From positions 1,550,001-1,614,000 of the forward strand of contig NZ_JACDTZ010000001.1 of the NCBI RefSeq assembly GCF_013978595.1: DNA of 64,000 nt, given 5' to 3'. The notes beneath the pieces are model-generated. The model was not told the origin of the DNA, searched no databases, and saw only the letters and a program-made list of their open reading frames with translations. The stretch's first letter is position 1; the number at the start of each line of letters is the position of its first letter. The position numbers and the translations under genes are program-made. Source of the DNA: Corynebacterium haematomassiliense. GTDB lineage: Bacteria > Actinomycetota > Actinomycetes > Mycobacteriales > Mycobacteriaceae. Of this stretch, positions 27,159 through 38,039 are shown one piece after another.

Positions 27159-27410
27159 CTACACCGCGTCGAAGAACTCCACCGTGGTGCCGTCGAGCAC
27201 CTTCGAGGGCACCCCGATCTTGCCGGCGTCCCGAGCGGCGGCGTAACCGGACAGCCGGTCACGGTAGTGCAGGAAACGCTTCAGACTGCCGAGCTCGGTG
27301 ACGTCGACAAGCTCCGCGTCGCCGAAGCTGTTCGGGTTGTCGTTATACTCGGCGATGACGCCCACGCAGTCCGGGCAGTCGGGGTGAACGAAAATCTCTT
27401 GCATTGCCAT
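27159..27410 (-). CDS. Small thioredoxin/glutaredoxin-fold protein with CPDC motif
   Basis: 83-residue cytosolic protein. It opens with a beta strand and the dithiol motif HPDCPDC (CxxC, about 10-14), followed by a helix, and contains a cis-Pro-like GVPSKVLDG near the C-terminus. These place it in the thioredoxin fold, close to glutaredoxin-like DUF proteins. It starts 9 bp after the glf stop on the same strand, with a G-rich RBS before ATG 27410 (an alternative ATG is two codons later). The glf neighbour suggests cotranscription; a direct role in wall synthesis is not evident. The partner protein is unknown. Confidence 0.75.
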   Translation of the reverse strand: MAMQEIFVHPDCPDCVGVIAEYNDNPNSFGDAELVDVTELGSLKRFLHYRDRLSGYAAARDAGKIGVPSKVLDGTTVEFFDAV

Positions 27411-27419
27411 GCCGCCCCC

Positions 27420-28700
<1,281 letters not shown>

Positions 28701-28769
28701 CTACACTTCGTTTCTGTCACATTTGCCACTGCTCTCGCAGCGAACCTCAAAAACCCCAGGAGTATTACT

Positions 28770-30698
28770 GTGCAGCAACGTCGCAGCATTCAGGGCGGCG
28801 CGGCCCGACCCGCCCGGGCCGCGATCATGCCCGTGATCGTGTCCGTCCTCCTCGTCACAGCACTTGTTGCCGCCAACGCGTTCAGCGGCAACCGCATCCT
28901 GCAGGTGCAGTCCCTCGGCGCAGGCGCCCCGGAGGTCTACACCACCACCTCGTCGTTCGCGGCCGGCGACAACATCACCGTCGACGACGCCGCCATCCGC
29001 ACCCAGGGCGGCGAAGAAGATCACGTGCGCCGCGTGGTCAAGGAATTCTCCAACGACCGCGAGTTCTCCATCGTGGGCCTAACCTGGACCGGCGAACGCG
29101 ACATCGCCGCGTACGTGCGCTCCCAGAAGGCCGATGGCGCCTGGTCCGAGTGGTTCGAGATGGACCCGGCAGACCCGCAGGCGGGCTCCGACAAGTTCGG
29201 CACCGAGCCGATCTACGTCGGCCGCACTAAGCGCATCCAGGTCTCCACCGGCAACGTGGACCTGCTCGAAGGCGGCCGCGCCGCCTCCGACGCCCCCACC
29301 ACCGCCAACGACATTGAAGCCGTGTTCCTGGACGGCGGCACCGGCACCGCGCAAGGCGGCATCCAGCCGGTCGCCGATTCCTACACCCGCGGCATGCCCG
29401 AGGTGGTCACCCGCGCGCAGTGGGGCGCCGGCCGCAGCAGCACCCCGTACTACTCCGAGCCCACCACCGCCGCCACCGTGCACCACACGGCCGGTTCCAA
29501 CAACTACTCCGAGGCCGAGGCACCGGGAATCGTGCGCGGCATCTGGAACTACCACACCAACAACCTGGGCTGGGGCGACATCGGCTACCACGCGCTCGTC
29601 GATAAGTACGGCAACATCTACGAAGGCCGCGCCGGCGGCATGGACCGCGGCCCGCAGGGCGCCCACGTCGGCTCCTTCAACCAAAACACCTGGGGCGTGT
29701 CCATGCTTGGCGACTACCAGACCGCCGAGCCCACCCCGGCCGCCCTTCGCGCCATGGGCGAGATCATCGGCTGGAAGGCCGCCGTCGCGGGCTTCGACCC
29801 CACCGGCTCCAGCTACCACTTCGCCGAGGGCAACTTCCGCGACTCCAAGTACGCAGCCGGCCAGGGCGCGATGTTTAACAACATCAACGCCCACCGCGAC
29901 TTCCACTACAACACCTGCCCGGGCGACAACCTGTACTCCAAGCTGCCCGTGATCCGCGCGACCGCGGCCACGAAGTACCGCTCCCTGGGCGGCGGCCGCT
30001 CCGGCATCGGCTCCGTCTTGGACCGCTTGGGCAGCAACGACAACACGTCCACCACCACGACCCCTGCTGCAACGGCGACCGACGCCGCCACCGCGACGGC
30101 TACCGCCCCGGCGCCAACACCGAAGCACGAGGGCAGCCCAAGCAACGGCACCCCCGACGGCACCCTGGCCGCACTTTCCTCCGGCGACCCGAACACCATC
30201 GCCACCGTGGCAGGCACCGCCATCGGTTTGGTGCTGCTGTTCCTGGCCGCTCAGGACCAGCTGCCCACCGTCTCCAACGACGGCGACACCCAGGTCTTCG
30301 AGGGCTTGACGCTGGCGCAGGCAGCCAACCTGGCAAAGCAGATCAGCCCGGCCGTCGCGCCCACCCTCAACGCGTTCGGCTCCAGTGAGGCAGCCCAGGT
30401 CTGGACCACGCTCGAGCCCACCCTGGGCAAGCTCGTCGCCGGCGTCGGCGGCCCGACCGGCCCGGCCGTGGCGCTGTACTCCAACGGCATCGGCGCCCGC
30501 AACAACGAAGGCGAGATCATCGCACTGGTGGGCAAGATCGCGGAGGCCTGGCTGCAGCAGGGCTTGGACGCCGGCCCGCTGGGCATGCCGGTGACGCAGC
30601 AGTTCACCCCCACCGCCGACACCGTGCGCGTGGACTTCGAAGGCGGCTTCATCACCTACAACCCGTCCACCAACGCGGTGGACATCAACACGAACTAG
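28770..30698 (+). CDS. Secreted N-acetylmuramoyl-L-alanine amidase (PGRP/amidase_2), Rv3811-like
   Basis: 642 residues with GTG 28770, AGGAG 7 nt upstream and a signal anchor (IMPVIVSVLLVTALVAANAF, about 19-38). The amidase_2 domain (about 205-390) starts VTRAQWGAGRSS; zinc ligands are likely the His pair in TVHHTAGSNN and the His in INAHRDFHYNTCPGD. A Thr/Ala/Pro-rich linker (about 430-460) follows, then a segment of low complexity and a C-terminal LGFP-like repeat (GPLGMPVTQQF). It cleaves the peptide-sugar amide of peptidoglycan outside the membrane. Next to glf, as Rv3811 is next to Rv3809c. Convergent with glpK, sharing a terminator over the stop codons. Confidence 0.88.
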   Translation: MQQRRSIQGGAARPARAAIMPVIVSVLLVTALVAANAFSGNRILQVQSLGAGAPEVYTTTSSFAAGDNITVDDAAIRTQGGEEDHVRRVVKEFSNDREFSIVGLTWTGERDIAAYVRSQKADGAWSEWFEMDPADPQAGSDKFGTEPIYVGRTKRIQVSTGNVDLLEGGRAASDAPTTANDIEAVFLDGGTGTAQGGIQPVADSYTRGMPEVVTRAQWGAGRSSTPYYSEPTTAATVHHTAGSNNYSEAEAPGIVRGIWNYHTNNLGWGDIGYHALVDKYGNIYEGRAGGMDRGPQGAHVGSFNQNTWGVSMLGDYQTAEPTPAALRAMGEIIGWKAAVAGFDPTGSSYHFAEGNFRDSKYAAGQGAMFNNINAHRDFHYNTCPGDNLYSKLPVIRATAATKYRSLGGGRSGIGSVLDRLGSNDNTSTTTTPAATATDAATATATAPAPTPKHEGSPSNGTPDGTLAALSSGDPNTIATVAGTAIGLVLLFLAAQDQLPTVSNDGDTQVFEGLTLAQAANLAKQISPAVAPTLNAFGSSEAAQVWTTLEPTLGKLVAGVGGPTGPAVALYSNGIGARNNEGEIIALVGKIAEAWLQQGLDAGPLGMPVTQQFTPTADTVRVDFEGGFITYNPSTNAVDINTN

Positions 30699-30720
30699 GC
30701 CCTCGCAAGCTCGGGCCTAG
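30695..30720. terminator. Bidirectional terminator overlapping two stop codons
   Basis: CTAGGCCC and GGGCCTAG form a perfect 8-bp stem around a 10-base loop. The left arm contains the amidase TAG stop and the right arm the complement of the glpK TAG stop. The two converging genes are 18 bp apart, so one hairpin can serve both. Confidence 0.8.
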
Positions 30721-32177
30721 GCAAGATCCAAACAGCGCGACACCGCGTCCTCCCACGCGGCGACAAGCCGGTCCCTTTCGGGGCCGGCCATTTCGCTTTC
30801 CCAGGTGGTTGCGGGGCCGAGCGTGAGCGGTTCGTCGATAAGCGAAATGCCCATGCCCGCCGCCGACGCCGCACCCATCACCGTGGTCTCCGTGTTCGCG
30901 GGGCGCTCGACGGTCAGGCCGAGGATGTCGGCCTGCATCTGCATGAGCAGGTCGTTCGTGGTCATCCCGCCGTCGACCTTCAGCGCTTTCGGCTCCCCGC
31001 CCATCGCGCCCACCACCTCGCGCGCCTGCAAACACGTCGCCTCGAGGGCGGCCCGGGCAATATGCCGCCTATCGACGAACCGGGTCAACCCCACGATCAC
31101 CCCACGCGCATCAGGGCGCCACCTGGGCGCGAACAGGCCCGAAAACGCCGGGACGATCACCACTCCCCCGCTGTCCTCGACCTGGCTGGCCAGCGTTTCC
31201 GACTCCGCGGCGGTGCTCAGGATTCCCAGCTGGTCGCGCAGCCACTGGATCAGCGAACCGCCCACCGCCACCGAGCCCTCCTGTGCGTACACCGGCGGCT
31301 GGCCTTGGATCTGGTACGCCACGGTGGTGAGCAGGCCGTTCTCGCTGAACTTCGGCGTCGCACCAGAGTTGAGCAGCATGAATAGCCCCGTGCCGTAGGT
31401 CATCTTCGCGTCGTTTTCGCGGATGCCGCCCTGGCCGAACAGGGCGGCCTGCTGGTCGCCGAGCACGCCGGTAATCGGCACTCCTGCCAACGGACCGCGG
31501 GGGCGGATCTTGCCGAAGTTGCCCACCGACGGGCGGATCTCGGGGAGGATTTGCGGCGGGATGCGGAGCTCGTCGCAAAGCTGCATGTCCCACTGCAGCG
31601 TCTGCAAATCCATGAGCAGTGTGCGCGACGCGTTGGTCACGTCCGTCAAGTGCAGCGCGCGGTCCAAGTCCTTCGCGCCGCCGGTGAGGTTCCAGATCAG
31701 CCACGTGTCGATCGTGCCCGCGAGCAGCTCGCCGTTTTCCGCGCGCTGCCTTGCGTTTGGCACGTTGTCCAGGATCCACGCCCACTTCGGCGCCGCCGGG
31801 TACGAGTTGTGCAAAAGCCCCGTCTTGCGCAGATACTTCGCGGCGTCGCCGTCGTGGTTCGTGCGGGTGTCCTGCCAGACAATGGCGTTATAAATCGGCT
31901 TGCCGGTGGCCTTTTCCCAGATCACCGCCGTTTCTCGCTGGTTGGTCAGCCCGAGCGCGTCAATGTCCTGCTCGCTGATGTCCTCGTCCGCAAGCGCCTC
32001 GCTCAACGCCCGGCGCGTGTTGCGCCAGATCTCCATCGGATCGTGCTCCACCCAGCCCTTTTGCGGCATGTACTGGGTGTGCTCGAACTGCGACTGGGCA
32101 ACAACCTTGCCGTCTGTGCGTGTGATGCACACGCGCGTCGACGTCGTGCCCTGGTCAATCGCCGCAATCAAAGCCAT
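30717..32177 (-). CDS. glpK: Glycerol kinase
   Basis: 486-residue FGGY kinase phosphorylating glycerol to sn-glycerol 3-phosphate. ATG 32177 puts the phosphate-1 loop right at the start ([14 protein letters not shown]). Further motifs: [37 protein letters not shown]-equivalent [27 protein letters not shown], and [20 protein letters not shown] at the C-terminal signature. No adjacent glpF or glpD is seen. Two GCYWATCGACG words lie inside (30833, 31067). Confidence 0.94.
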   Translation of the reverse strand: MALIAAIDQGTTSTRVCITRTDGKVVAQSQFEHTQYMPQKGWVEHDPMEIWRNTRRALSEALADEDISEQDIDALGLTNQRETAVIWEKATGKPIYNAIVWQDTRTNHDGDAAKYLRKTGLLHNSYPAAPKWAWILDNVPNARQRAENGELLAGTIDTWLIWNLTGGAKDLDRALHLTDVTNASRTLLMDLQTLQWDMQLCDELRIPPQILPEIRPSVGNFGKIRPRGPLAGVPITGVLGDQQAALFGQGGIRENDAKMTYGTGLFMLLNSGATPKFSENGLLTTVAYQIQGQPPVYAQEGSVAVGGSLIQWLRDQLGILSTAAESETLASQVEDSGGVVIVPAFSGLFAPRWRPDARGVIVGLTRFVDRRHIARAALEATCLQAREVVGAMGGEPKALKVDGGMTTNDLLMQMQADILGLTVERPANTETTVMGAASAAGMGISLIDEPLTLGPATTWESEMAGPERDRLVAAWEDAVSRCLDLA

Positions 32178-32258
32178 GCGCGCGATTTTACGGGTGGGGG
32201 TGGGGTGCGCTGGCTGTGGTGGGTGCTTGAGGGCAGGTTTCGCACCAAAACGTCTGCT

Positions 32259-32289
32259 CGGATCGTCTAGCAGCACGGATCGTCTAGCA
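32259..32289 (+). repeat. Two direct copies of CGGATCGTCTAGCA
   Basis: Copies at 32259-32272 and 32276-32289, just left of the IS481-like element. Four more copies, in both orientations, lie right of it at 33991-34125. They belong to one cluster split by the insertion. Confidence 0.85.
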
Positions 32290-32290
32290 A

Positions 32291-33990
32291 TGTTATGTCT
32301 ATGGACATTTTGGACGCGGAGTCTGGTCACTTATTGGACGTGGAGTCTGGTGACTTATTGGACACGGAGTCCAATGACTTTTTGGACTCCGCCTAGTGGT
32401 GGTCTTATTGGTCGGGTTTGTGTTTTTTCGGCCGAGGTTTGGATAGGTCTGGGCGCAGTTTCGGCGGTTGCCTGTGCTTCATGCCTTCAACGAGGTTGAT
32501 GTTGATCTGCCCGCCGGCCGGGCGGTGCGTCAGCCTGATCGGTAGCGGCACGCTGAACAGGAACTCACCGTCGTGGGCGGTATAGAATTCGGCGACGTTA
32601 TCGGGGGTGACGACGCTGAACAGCTTGCGGCTTTTAAACCGCAGGCCGATGTAGAGGCTGTAGCCGCACACCGGGACTGTCCCGTGCCGGTTGACTTCGA
32701 GTTCTACTGGCACGTCGAAGCGGTAGTTTTCCGCGGCGTCGCGGGGATCTATGGTGGGGGCATCCGTGTGTGATGTACCTGGTGTGGTGATTGCACGAAC
32801 GGTTTCGACCTTGGGCGAAGTGGCAGCTTCCCCAGGGTCGTTTTTCTTCGCTGGTGGTTGCGCCAGCGGGTTGTGTGCCAGGTTGTAGTCGACCACGCGC
32901 TGCCAGATCACATCAGGATCCAGCGGATCGGTTGGGGATTCCGCCTGCGGGAAGCTCTCCCAGGCTTGTTGCGGGGTGATGTGCATTTTGCCGACGCGCA
33001 GGCTTTGGTGATGCCGCTGGGTGTTGTAGACCTCGCGGTAGATATCAATGGCGGCTTCAAGCTCGGCGAACGTTGTGGGTGTGCGCGCATCAAGAAATTG
33101 CACCAGGGTGCGGTGCGCGCGTTCATCCTTGCCTTGGGTCGTTGGCGCAAAGCCTGCAATAGCCATTACGCCTTGTTCTGCCAGCCACACTTCTGTGGCT
33201 GATAAACGACCGCGGTGATAGGTGGCAAACGCTTCGCTGTTGTCCGACAGGATCTCTTGGGGTTTGCGGTAGCGGGCAAACGCCTCGTTGAGTGTGGTGC
33301 GTGCGTCGGAGCCGTTTTCGGGCAGCTTAAACGCTTTAGTGCCGACATCGAATCTGCTGGCGTCGTCGATGACCTGGTAGATGGTGACCTGGGTGTGAGC
33401 AACGTCGAACAGGCGGTAGACCACCGCGTCGATCTGCCACAACTCGCACACATAATCACGGGCAAAACGCTTATACGAGCTGCGGGGGCGTTTGCGAGCA
33501 TTGGCGTCGACCAGCCCGGCTTTATTCAGCCACGCTGCAATCGTTGGTCGTGACGGCGTGCGATCCGGTCCGACGGTGTCGAGCAAGTGGTAGTGAATCG
33601 AGATCGGCCCGTAGTCCAACCCCTGCTGCTTGAGTGCAACGCGGGCATCGAAGACGGCCTGGCGGTCGGCATCGGTGTACTTCCGAGCTGGGTTTTTCGG
33701 GGCGGTGCTGTCCGGCAAAATACCCGCCCGGCCGTGCTTGGCGACACGATCTTTCAGGTTGTGGAACGTCTGGCGTGAGATCCCTTCTTCCTTGCAGAAC
33801 TGCGTGATGGTTTTGTCGTCGCGGACAGGATCGAAATCCGCGATCTTCCTACGTAAATGCGATGAAATAGCCATCCGGCTATTCCACCGCAGTGTCCAAC
33901 AAGTCATCAGACATGATGTCCAATAAGTCACCAGACTCCGCGTCCAAAAACTCACCAGACTCTGCGTCCAAAAAGTGTCAAGACATGACA
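32291..33990 (-). mobile_element. IS481-like insertion sequence with repeated 24-bp ends
   Basis: About 1.7 kb. Outer tips TGTTATGTCT and (complement) TGTCATGTCT. Each end carries about 3.5 tandem 24-bp units of the type TTGGACGYGGAGTCTGGTGA (left units at 32308, 32332, 32356, 32380; right units in the mirrored orientation within 33890-33975), probably transposase-binding sites. The identical 15-mer CGGATCGTCTAGCAA flanks the element (32276-32290 and 33991-34005), which may be a target duplication. Confidence 0.87.
32405..33874 (-). CDS. IS481-like DDE transposase
   Basis: 489 residues from ATG 33874. N-terminal HTH (TQFCKEEGISRQTFHNLKDR, about 25-45) and a second HTH-like segment. The rve core has likely Asp in WQIDAVVYRLFDVA, Asp in EILSDNSEAFATYH and Glu in GKDERAHRTLVQFL, the last as KDERAHR, with a histidine/Arg surrounding as in IS481. 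The tail is basic (KLRPDLSKPRPKKHKPDQ). Frame intact. The upstream in-frame extension is only the translated end repeat and is excluded. Confidence 0.88.
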   Translation of the reverse strand: MAISSHLRRKIADFDPVRDDKTITQFCKEEGISRQTFHNLKDRVAKHGRAGILPDSTAPKNPARKYTDADRQAVFDARVALKQQGLDYGPISIHYHLLDTVGPDRTPSRPTIAAWLNKAGLVDANARKRPRSSYKRFARDYVCELWQIDAVVYRLFDVAHTQVTIYQVIDDASRFDVGTKAFKLPENGSDARTTLNEAFARYRKPQEILSDNSEAFATYHRGRLSATEVWLAEQGVMAIAGFAPTTQGKDERAHRTLVQFLDARTPTTFAELEAAIDIYREVYNTQRHHQSLRVGKMHITPQQAWESFPQAESPTDPLDPDVIWQRVVDYNLAHNPLAQPPAKKNDPGEAATSPKVETVRAITTPGTSHTDAPTIDPRDAAENYRFDVPVELEVNRHGTVPVCGYSLYIGLRFKSRKLFSVVTPDNVAEFYTAHDGEFLFSVPLPIRLTHRPAGGQININLVEGMKHRQPPKLRPDLSKPRPKKHKPDQ

Positions 33991-34125
33991 CGGATCGTCT
34001 AGCAACAGCCGCAGCTTGCTAGACGATCAGCGTACTACTGGCACTGATGTTCATTACGAACTGGGGAAACGCGTGCGTCAAAAGCGGATCGTCTAGCAGC
34101 AGTTCCCACCGTGCTAGACGATCCG
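33991..34125. repeat. Two inverted-repeat pairs built from CGGATCGTCTAGCA
   Basis: Pair 1: 33991-34004 with complement TGCTAGACGATC at 34017-34028 (12-bp arms). Pair 2: 34085-34098 with complement 34112-34125 (14-bp perfect arms, 13-base loop). The second pair ends 80 bp before the start of the DUF559-like gene. They could be operators, RNA hairpins or the remains of a small palindromic element. Confidence 0.85.
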
Positions 34126-34205
34126 TACATCACCACCCCAGACACCCCACTCGACCCACGGCGCTCGCGTGGACGAGCAGCACAGACCGTGCAATACTCC
34201 CTGCC

Positions 34206-35087
34206 ATGGGGGGAATTCAAGAGAAACGTCAGGCTGAGCTGGATCTGATCAAGAAGGTCGCAGCACAGTGCAAAACCGCAGCAATCACGGGCCCGGCCGC
34301 TGCACGGTGGCTCGACCTTTCCACATACAAATGGGTGACCACGGTAGATCTTGCGATGCCTGGGTCGTCCCGGGCCTGGGGCAAGAAGTACCCGGACAGG
34401 ATCTACCGCAGCGGCCTCCTCCGCGACGCGGAGTTCGTCGAGCACAACGGCATCCGCACCGCGACAGCGATCCGTGCCATGTTTGACTCGTTCCGCTACT
34501 ACGGCGCGCTCGAGGCGCTGGTGCAGATCGAGTCCGCGCGGTTCAAGCACGAGCATCTCACCACGGACTACCTGCTGGAAAAGACCGAGATTCTCACTCG
34601 CGCCCGCGGCATGAAGGCCTTCCGCGAGCTCATCTGCCACTCCGCCGACACGTCCGCGAGTGCGTTGGAGACCATCGTGCGCGATGCGATTCTGCGCGCG
34701 ATCGCCGACGGCCGCCTCACGGGCGTGGAGACCATCGAGTTCCAGGTGGGGTTCCGCATCACCGAAGCGGATGGATGGCCCACCGTTGCCTGGGCGGACG
34801 TGCTCATCAACGGCTTCCTCGTGCTCGAGGCGGACGGGCTGGAGAAGAACAGCGGGGTGTTCGGGGATGCAGCAGAAGCTTTACGACGTGAACGCCACCG
34901 CGAAACCCAACTCCAGAATCAAGGCGCCGTGGTGCGCAGGGTGGGGTGGGATAACGCGCGCACCGACGGGTTCATCGCGCAGATCCAGACCGCCATTGAC
35001 CAGCGCCCGGGGGTGCACCAGCTGCCCAACCGGATTGCCACGCCGTACCGCACCTGGCTCGCGGGCCTGGAGCAGCAGGCGAGCTAG
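34206..35087 (+). CDS. DUF559/AbiEi-like protein (Vsr-type nuclease fold)
   Basis: 293 residues, unassigned role. ATG 34206 follows the hairpin cluster. The N-terminal half is helical (about 1-160). The C-terminal part resembles DUF559, a Vsr/PD-(D/E)XK-type fold: VLEADGLEKNSG, then the arginine/histidine-rich RRERHRETQLQNQGAVVRRV. In actinobacteria such proteins are often labelled AbiEi-family antitoxin or DUF559; no toxin partner is present here. It ends overlapping the HAD phosphatase stop by 4 bp, convergent. Surroundings (IS, repeats) suggest accessory DNA. A nuclease role is inference. Confidence 0.6.
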   Translation: MGGIQEKRQAELDLIKKVAAQCKTAAITGPAAARWLDLSTYKWVTTVDLAMPGSSRAWGKKYPDRIYRSGLLRDAEFVEHNGIRTATAIRAMFDSFRYYGALEALVQIESARFKHEHLTTDYLLEKTEILTRARGMKAFRELICHSADTSASALETIVRDAILRAIADGRLTGVETIEFQVGFRITEADGWPTVAWADVLINGFLVLEADGLEKNSGVFGDAAEALRRERHRETQLQNQGAVVRRVGWDNARTDGFIAQIQTAIDQRPGVHQLPNRIATPYRTWLAGLEQQAS

Positions 35088-35923
35088 AACCAGCGCTCGA
35101 GCACTTGCGCGACACCGTATTCGTCGTTGGTGGCGGTGACGTGGTCGGCTGCGTCGTGAAGCATGGGCGCCGCGTTAGCCATGGCAACGCCGCGGCCGGC
35201 CCAGCGCAGAAGCTCCAGGTCGTTGGGCATGTCGCCGAATGCGATGGCGTCGGCGGCGGTGACGCCGTAGCGCTCGGCCAGGTAGCGCGCGCCGGCGGCC
35301 TTGTCCACGCCGGGGCAGGACACCTCGATCAGGCCTTCGTCCATGGAGTAGGTCACGTGCGCGAGCTCCGGGTCTACCTCTGGCGCGATGAGTTCGAACA
35401 TCTGCGCTGAGGTCATGGACGAGCAGCGCACCAGCAGCTTCGCGGCGGGCTGGCTGATCAGGGTTTGGGTGTCGGTGACGCCGAATTGGCTGTCCCAGGC
35501 GTCCCGGTTGTACTCGGGGGTGATGATGAAGCACTCTTCTTCGGGGTCGAGCGCGGACGAGCCGACGCGCTCCACGCCGTAGCCGTGCGGCACATCGGCG
35601 AGGACGCGCTCCGCCGCCTCGACGACCTCGGCCATCGCGGACGGGGAGAGCTCAAAGGCGTGCAGCACCCGGTCTGTGGCTGGGTCGTAGACCACGGCCC
35701 CGTTGGCGCACACGCACACCGGTGCGAGCGGAAGTTGCTCCAGCACGGGGATGAGCCAGCGGTGCGGACGCCCCGTGGCCAGGCCGAAGTGGGCGCCGGT
35801 TTCGACGGCGCGCACGATCACTGCGCGCAGCCTGTCGGTGACGCGGCCGGCGGAGGTGATGAAGGTGCCGTCGATGTCGGAGATGATCAGGCGCGGGGCG
35901 TCACCGGTGGCGTCGACAGGCAT
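35084..35923 (-). CDS. HAD-superfamily (Cof-type) phosphatase
   Basis: 279-residue class IIB HAD hydrolase. Motif I LIISDIDGTFITS (nucleophile and acid Asp, about 13-25), motif II-like GLATGRPHRWL, and motif III/IV KAAGARYLAERYGVTAADAI with AFGDMPNDLELL. The cap domain lies between about 85 and 190. Members dephosphorylate sugar phosphates or nucleotide cofactors; the substrate cannot be told. It follows the acyltransferase on the same strand by 6 bp and probably shares the serS transcript. Confidence 0.88.
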   Translation of the reverse strand: MPVDATGDAPRLIISDIDGTFITSAGRVTDRLRAVIVRAVETGAHFGLATGRPHRWLIPVLEQLPLAPVCVCANGAVVYDPATDRVLHAFELSPSAMAEVVEAAERVLADVPHGYGVERVGSSALDPEEECFIITPEYNRDAWDSQFGVTDTQTLISQPAAKLLVRCSSMTSAQMFELIAPEVDPELAHVTYSMDEGLIEVSCPGVDKAAGARYLAERYGVTAADAIAFGDMPNDLELLRWAGRGVAMANAAPMLHDAADHVTATNDEYGVAQVLERWF

Positions 35924-35929
35924 GAAGCA

Positions 35930-36763
35930 TCAAACCTTCTTGCGCTGCTTCTTCGCCTCACGCTCGGCACGTTCCCGAGCGTAGAGCTCCTCGGCCTCCT
36001 CCGGCGTGGGCGCGGTGCCGCCGAGGGCGACCGGCATCCATGCCTCGCCCGCGCCGTCGGTGTAGAGGGAGGCGTATTCGGACCGTGAGGCGTCGAGAAG
36101 CAATTGCATCTGTCGCTTCAGCTCGGCGGTGTCCGCCTCGGCATCGCCGGTGAGGTGGACGGGCTCGCCGTAACGCACGATGACGGGCACGTTGCGGAAG
36201 TGTTTCGGCAGATCCTTGGTCCAGATGCGCTGCGAGCCCCACATCACGCACGGCACGAGCGGCACCCCGGCCTGGTGGGCGATGCGGGCAGCGCCGGTTT
36301 TGAAGTTTGCCAGCTCAAACGACCGCGAGATGGTGGCCTCGGGGAAGATGCCCACGAGGTTGCCTTCGCGCAGCATCTCCACAGCCGGCGCGATGGAGGC
36401 GCCGCCGCGGGCGCGGTCCACCGGCACGTGCTTCATCAACTTGAGCAGCCAACCCAAAACGGGCACCTCGAAGACGGATTTTTTGGCCATGAACCGCACC
36501 AGCCGCTCGCCGTGCAGATACGGGCCAGTGCCGAGCAGGATGAAGTCGGCGTAGCCGGTGTGGTTGCCGGCGAGCATCGCGCCGCTTTCCGCAGGGATGT
36601 TTTCGGCGCCGATGACCGTGACGTCGATGTTCGTCGCGCGCATGACGCGGCGGGCGAACCGGACGAGGCCCTGGTAGAACTTCTCCACGGCCTCGTCGCG
36701 GTTGGCGGAGATGCCTTCGTAGAGCCGCGGGACGGTGAAGCCGCGGTATCGGCGCGTATCCAT
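35930..36763 (-). CDS. 1-acyl-sn-glycerol-3-phosphate acyltransferase (PlsC-like)
   Basis: 277-residue LPLAT acyltransferase. The start codon at 36763 overlaps the serS stop (TAATG), excluding a longer in-frame extension into serS. The catalytic motif is GNHTGYADFILLG (Hx4D), then GGASIAPAVEMLREGNLVGI, the acceptor motif FPEATISR and PCVMWGSQRIW. The tail is basic (ERAEREAKKQRKK). It esterifies the second position of phosphatidic acid or a related lysolipid at the membrane. Coupled to serS and the HAD gene. Confidence 0.88.
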   Translation of the reverse strand: MDTRRYRGFTVPRLYEGISANRDEAVEKFYQGLVRFARRVMRATNIDVTVIGAENIPAESGAMLAGNHTGYADFILLGTGPYLHGERLVRFMAKKSVFEVPVLGWLLKLMKHVPVDRARGGASIAPAVEMLREGNLVGIFPEATISRSFELANFKTGAARIAHQAGVPLVPCVMWGSQRIWTKDLPKHFRNVPVIVRYGEPVHLTGDAEADTAELKRQMQLLLDASRSEYASLYTDGAGEAWMPVALGGTAPTPEEAEELYARERAEREAKKQRKKV

Positions 36764-38016
36764 TACGGCGTGAGCACTTCCTTGCCCACCCACGGGCGCA
36801 GCGCCTCGGGCACGCGCACGGAGCCGTCGGCCTGCTGGTTGTTTTCCAGGATGGCCACCAGCCAGCGGGTGGTGGCCAGGGTGCCGTTGAGGGTGGCGGC
36901 GGTCTGGGTTTTGCCGTCGGCGTCGCGGTAGCGGGTGTGCAGGCGGCGGGCCTGGAAGGTGGTGCAGTTGGAGGTGGAGGTCAGCTCGCGGTACGTGCCT
37001 TGCGACGGCACCCACGCCTCCGTGTCGAACTTGCGGGCAGCGGAAGAGCCGAGGTCGCCGGCCGCGACGTCGATGATGCGGTAGGGCACCTCCACGGCGC
37101 CGAGCATCTCGCGCTCCAGACCGAGCAGCTTCTGGTGCATCTCCTCGGCGTCCTCGGGCTTGCAGTAGGCGAACATCTCCAGTTTGTCGAACTGGTGGAC
37201 GCGCAGGATGCCCTTGGTGTCCTTGCCGTAGGAGCCGGCCTCGCGGCGGAAGCAGGAGGACCAGCCGGCGTAGAGCAGCGGGCCGTCGGACAGGTCGATG
37301 ATCTCGTCCTGGTGCAGGCCGGCTAGCGCCACCTCGGAGGTGCCCACCAGGTACATGTCGTCACGCTCGAGGTAGTAGATCTCCTCGTCGTGCTCGTCCA
37401 GGAAGCCGGTGCCCTGCATGACCTCCGGGCGCACCAGCACCGGCGGGATCATCACCTTGAAGCCGGCTTCGCGCGCCTTCTGGGCGGCGAGCATGAGCAT
37501 GCCCAGCTGCAGCCAGGCGCCGTCGCCCGCCAGGTAGTAGAAGCGCGCGCCGCCGACCTTGGTGCCACGCTTCATGTCGATGATGCCGAGCGCCTCGCCG
37601 AGATCCAGGTGGTCTTTGACCTCGAAGTCGAACTCGGGCACTTCGCCGACGTGCTCGATTACGACGAAGTCCTCCTCGCCGCCGGCCGGCGCACCCTCGA
37701 TGATGTTGGCGATGGAGTATTGCAGCTTCTCCAGCTTCTCCTGCGCGGCGGCCTCCTCCGCCTCGGCCTCCTTCACGCGGGCCTTGAGCTCGTTGGAGCC
37801 TTCCAGCAGCGCCGGGCGGTCCTCGGGGGCGGCCTGGCCGATCTTCTTGCCAAACGCCTTCTGCTCGGAGCGCAGCTCGTCCGCCTTTTGGATGGCGGAG
37901 CGGCGGGCCTCGTCGGCGGCCAGCAGCTCGTCCACAAGCGCAGGGTCTTCGCCGCGGGCCCTTTGGGACTCGCGGACGGCCTCGGGGTTTTCGCGCACAC
38001 GCTTCAGATCAATCAC
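36763..38016 (-). CDS. serS: Seryl-tRNA synthetase
   Basis: 417-residue class II aaRS. A long N-terminal coiled coil for tRNA-Ser (about 27-105) is followed by the catalytic domain: motif 1 around [16 protein letters not shown], motif 2 [20 protein letters not shown], and motif 3 [19 protein letters not shown]. Essential housekeeping gene. First gene of a serS-plsC-HAD operon. Its upstream region has three 12-bp tandem repeats. Confidence 0.96.
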   Translation of the reverse strand: MIDLKRVRENPEAVRESQRARGEDPALVDELLAADEARRSAIQKADELRSEQKAFGKKIGQAAPEDRPALLEGSNELKARVKEAEAEEAAAQEKLEKLQYSIANIIEGAPAGGEEDFVVIEHVGEVPEFDFEVKDHLDLGEALGIIDMKRGTKVGGARFYYLAGDGAWLQLGMLMLAAQKAREAGFKVMIPPVLVRPEVMQGTGFLDEHDEEIYYLERDDMYLVGTSEVALAGLHQDEIIDLSDGPLLYAGWSSCFRREAGSYGKDTKGILRVHQFDKLEMFAYCKPEDAEEMHQKLLGLEREMLGAVEVPYRIIDVAAGDLGSSAARKFDTEAWVPSQGTYRELTSTSNCTTFQARRLHTRYRDADGKTQTAATLNGTLATTRWLVAILENNQQADGSVRVPEALRPWVGKEVLTP

Positions 38017-38039
38017 GCTTGTTCACCTTACATTGTCTG

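Noticed and set aside
32300..32400. 24-bp repeats as CRISPR or VNTR
   Set aside because: They mirror the other end of the IS481-like element and are its terminal sites.
34206..35087. AbiE toxin-antitoxin system
   Set aside because: Only the DUF559/AbiEi-like protein is present; no nucleotidyltransferase toxin is adjacent.
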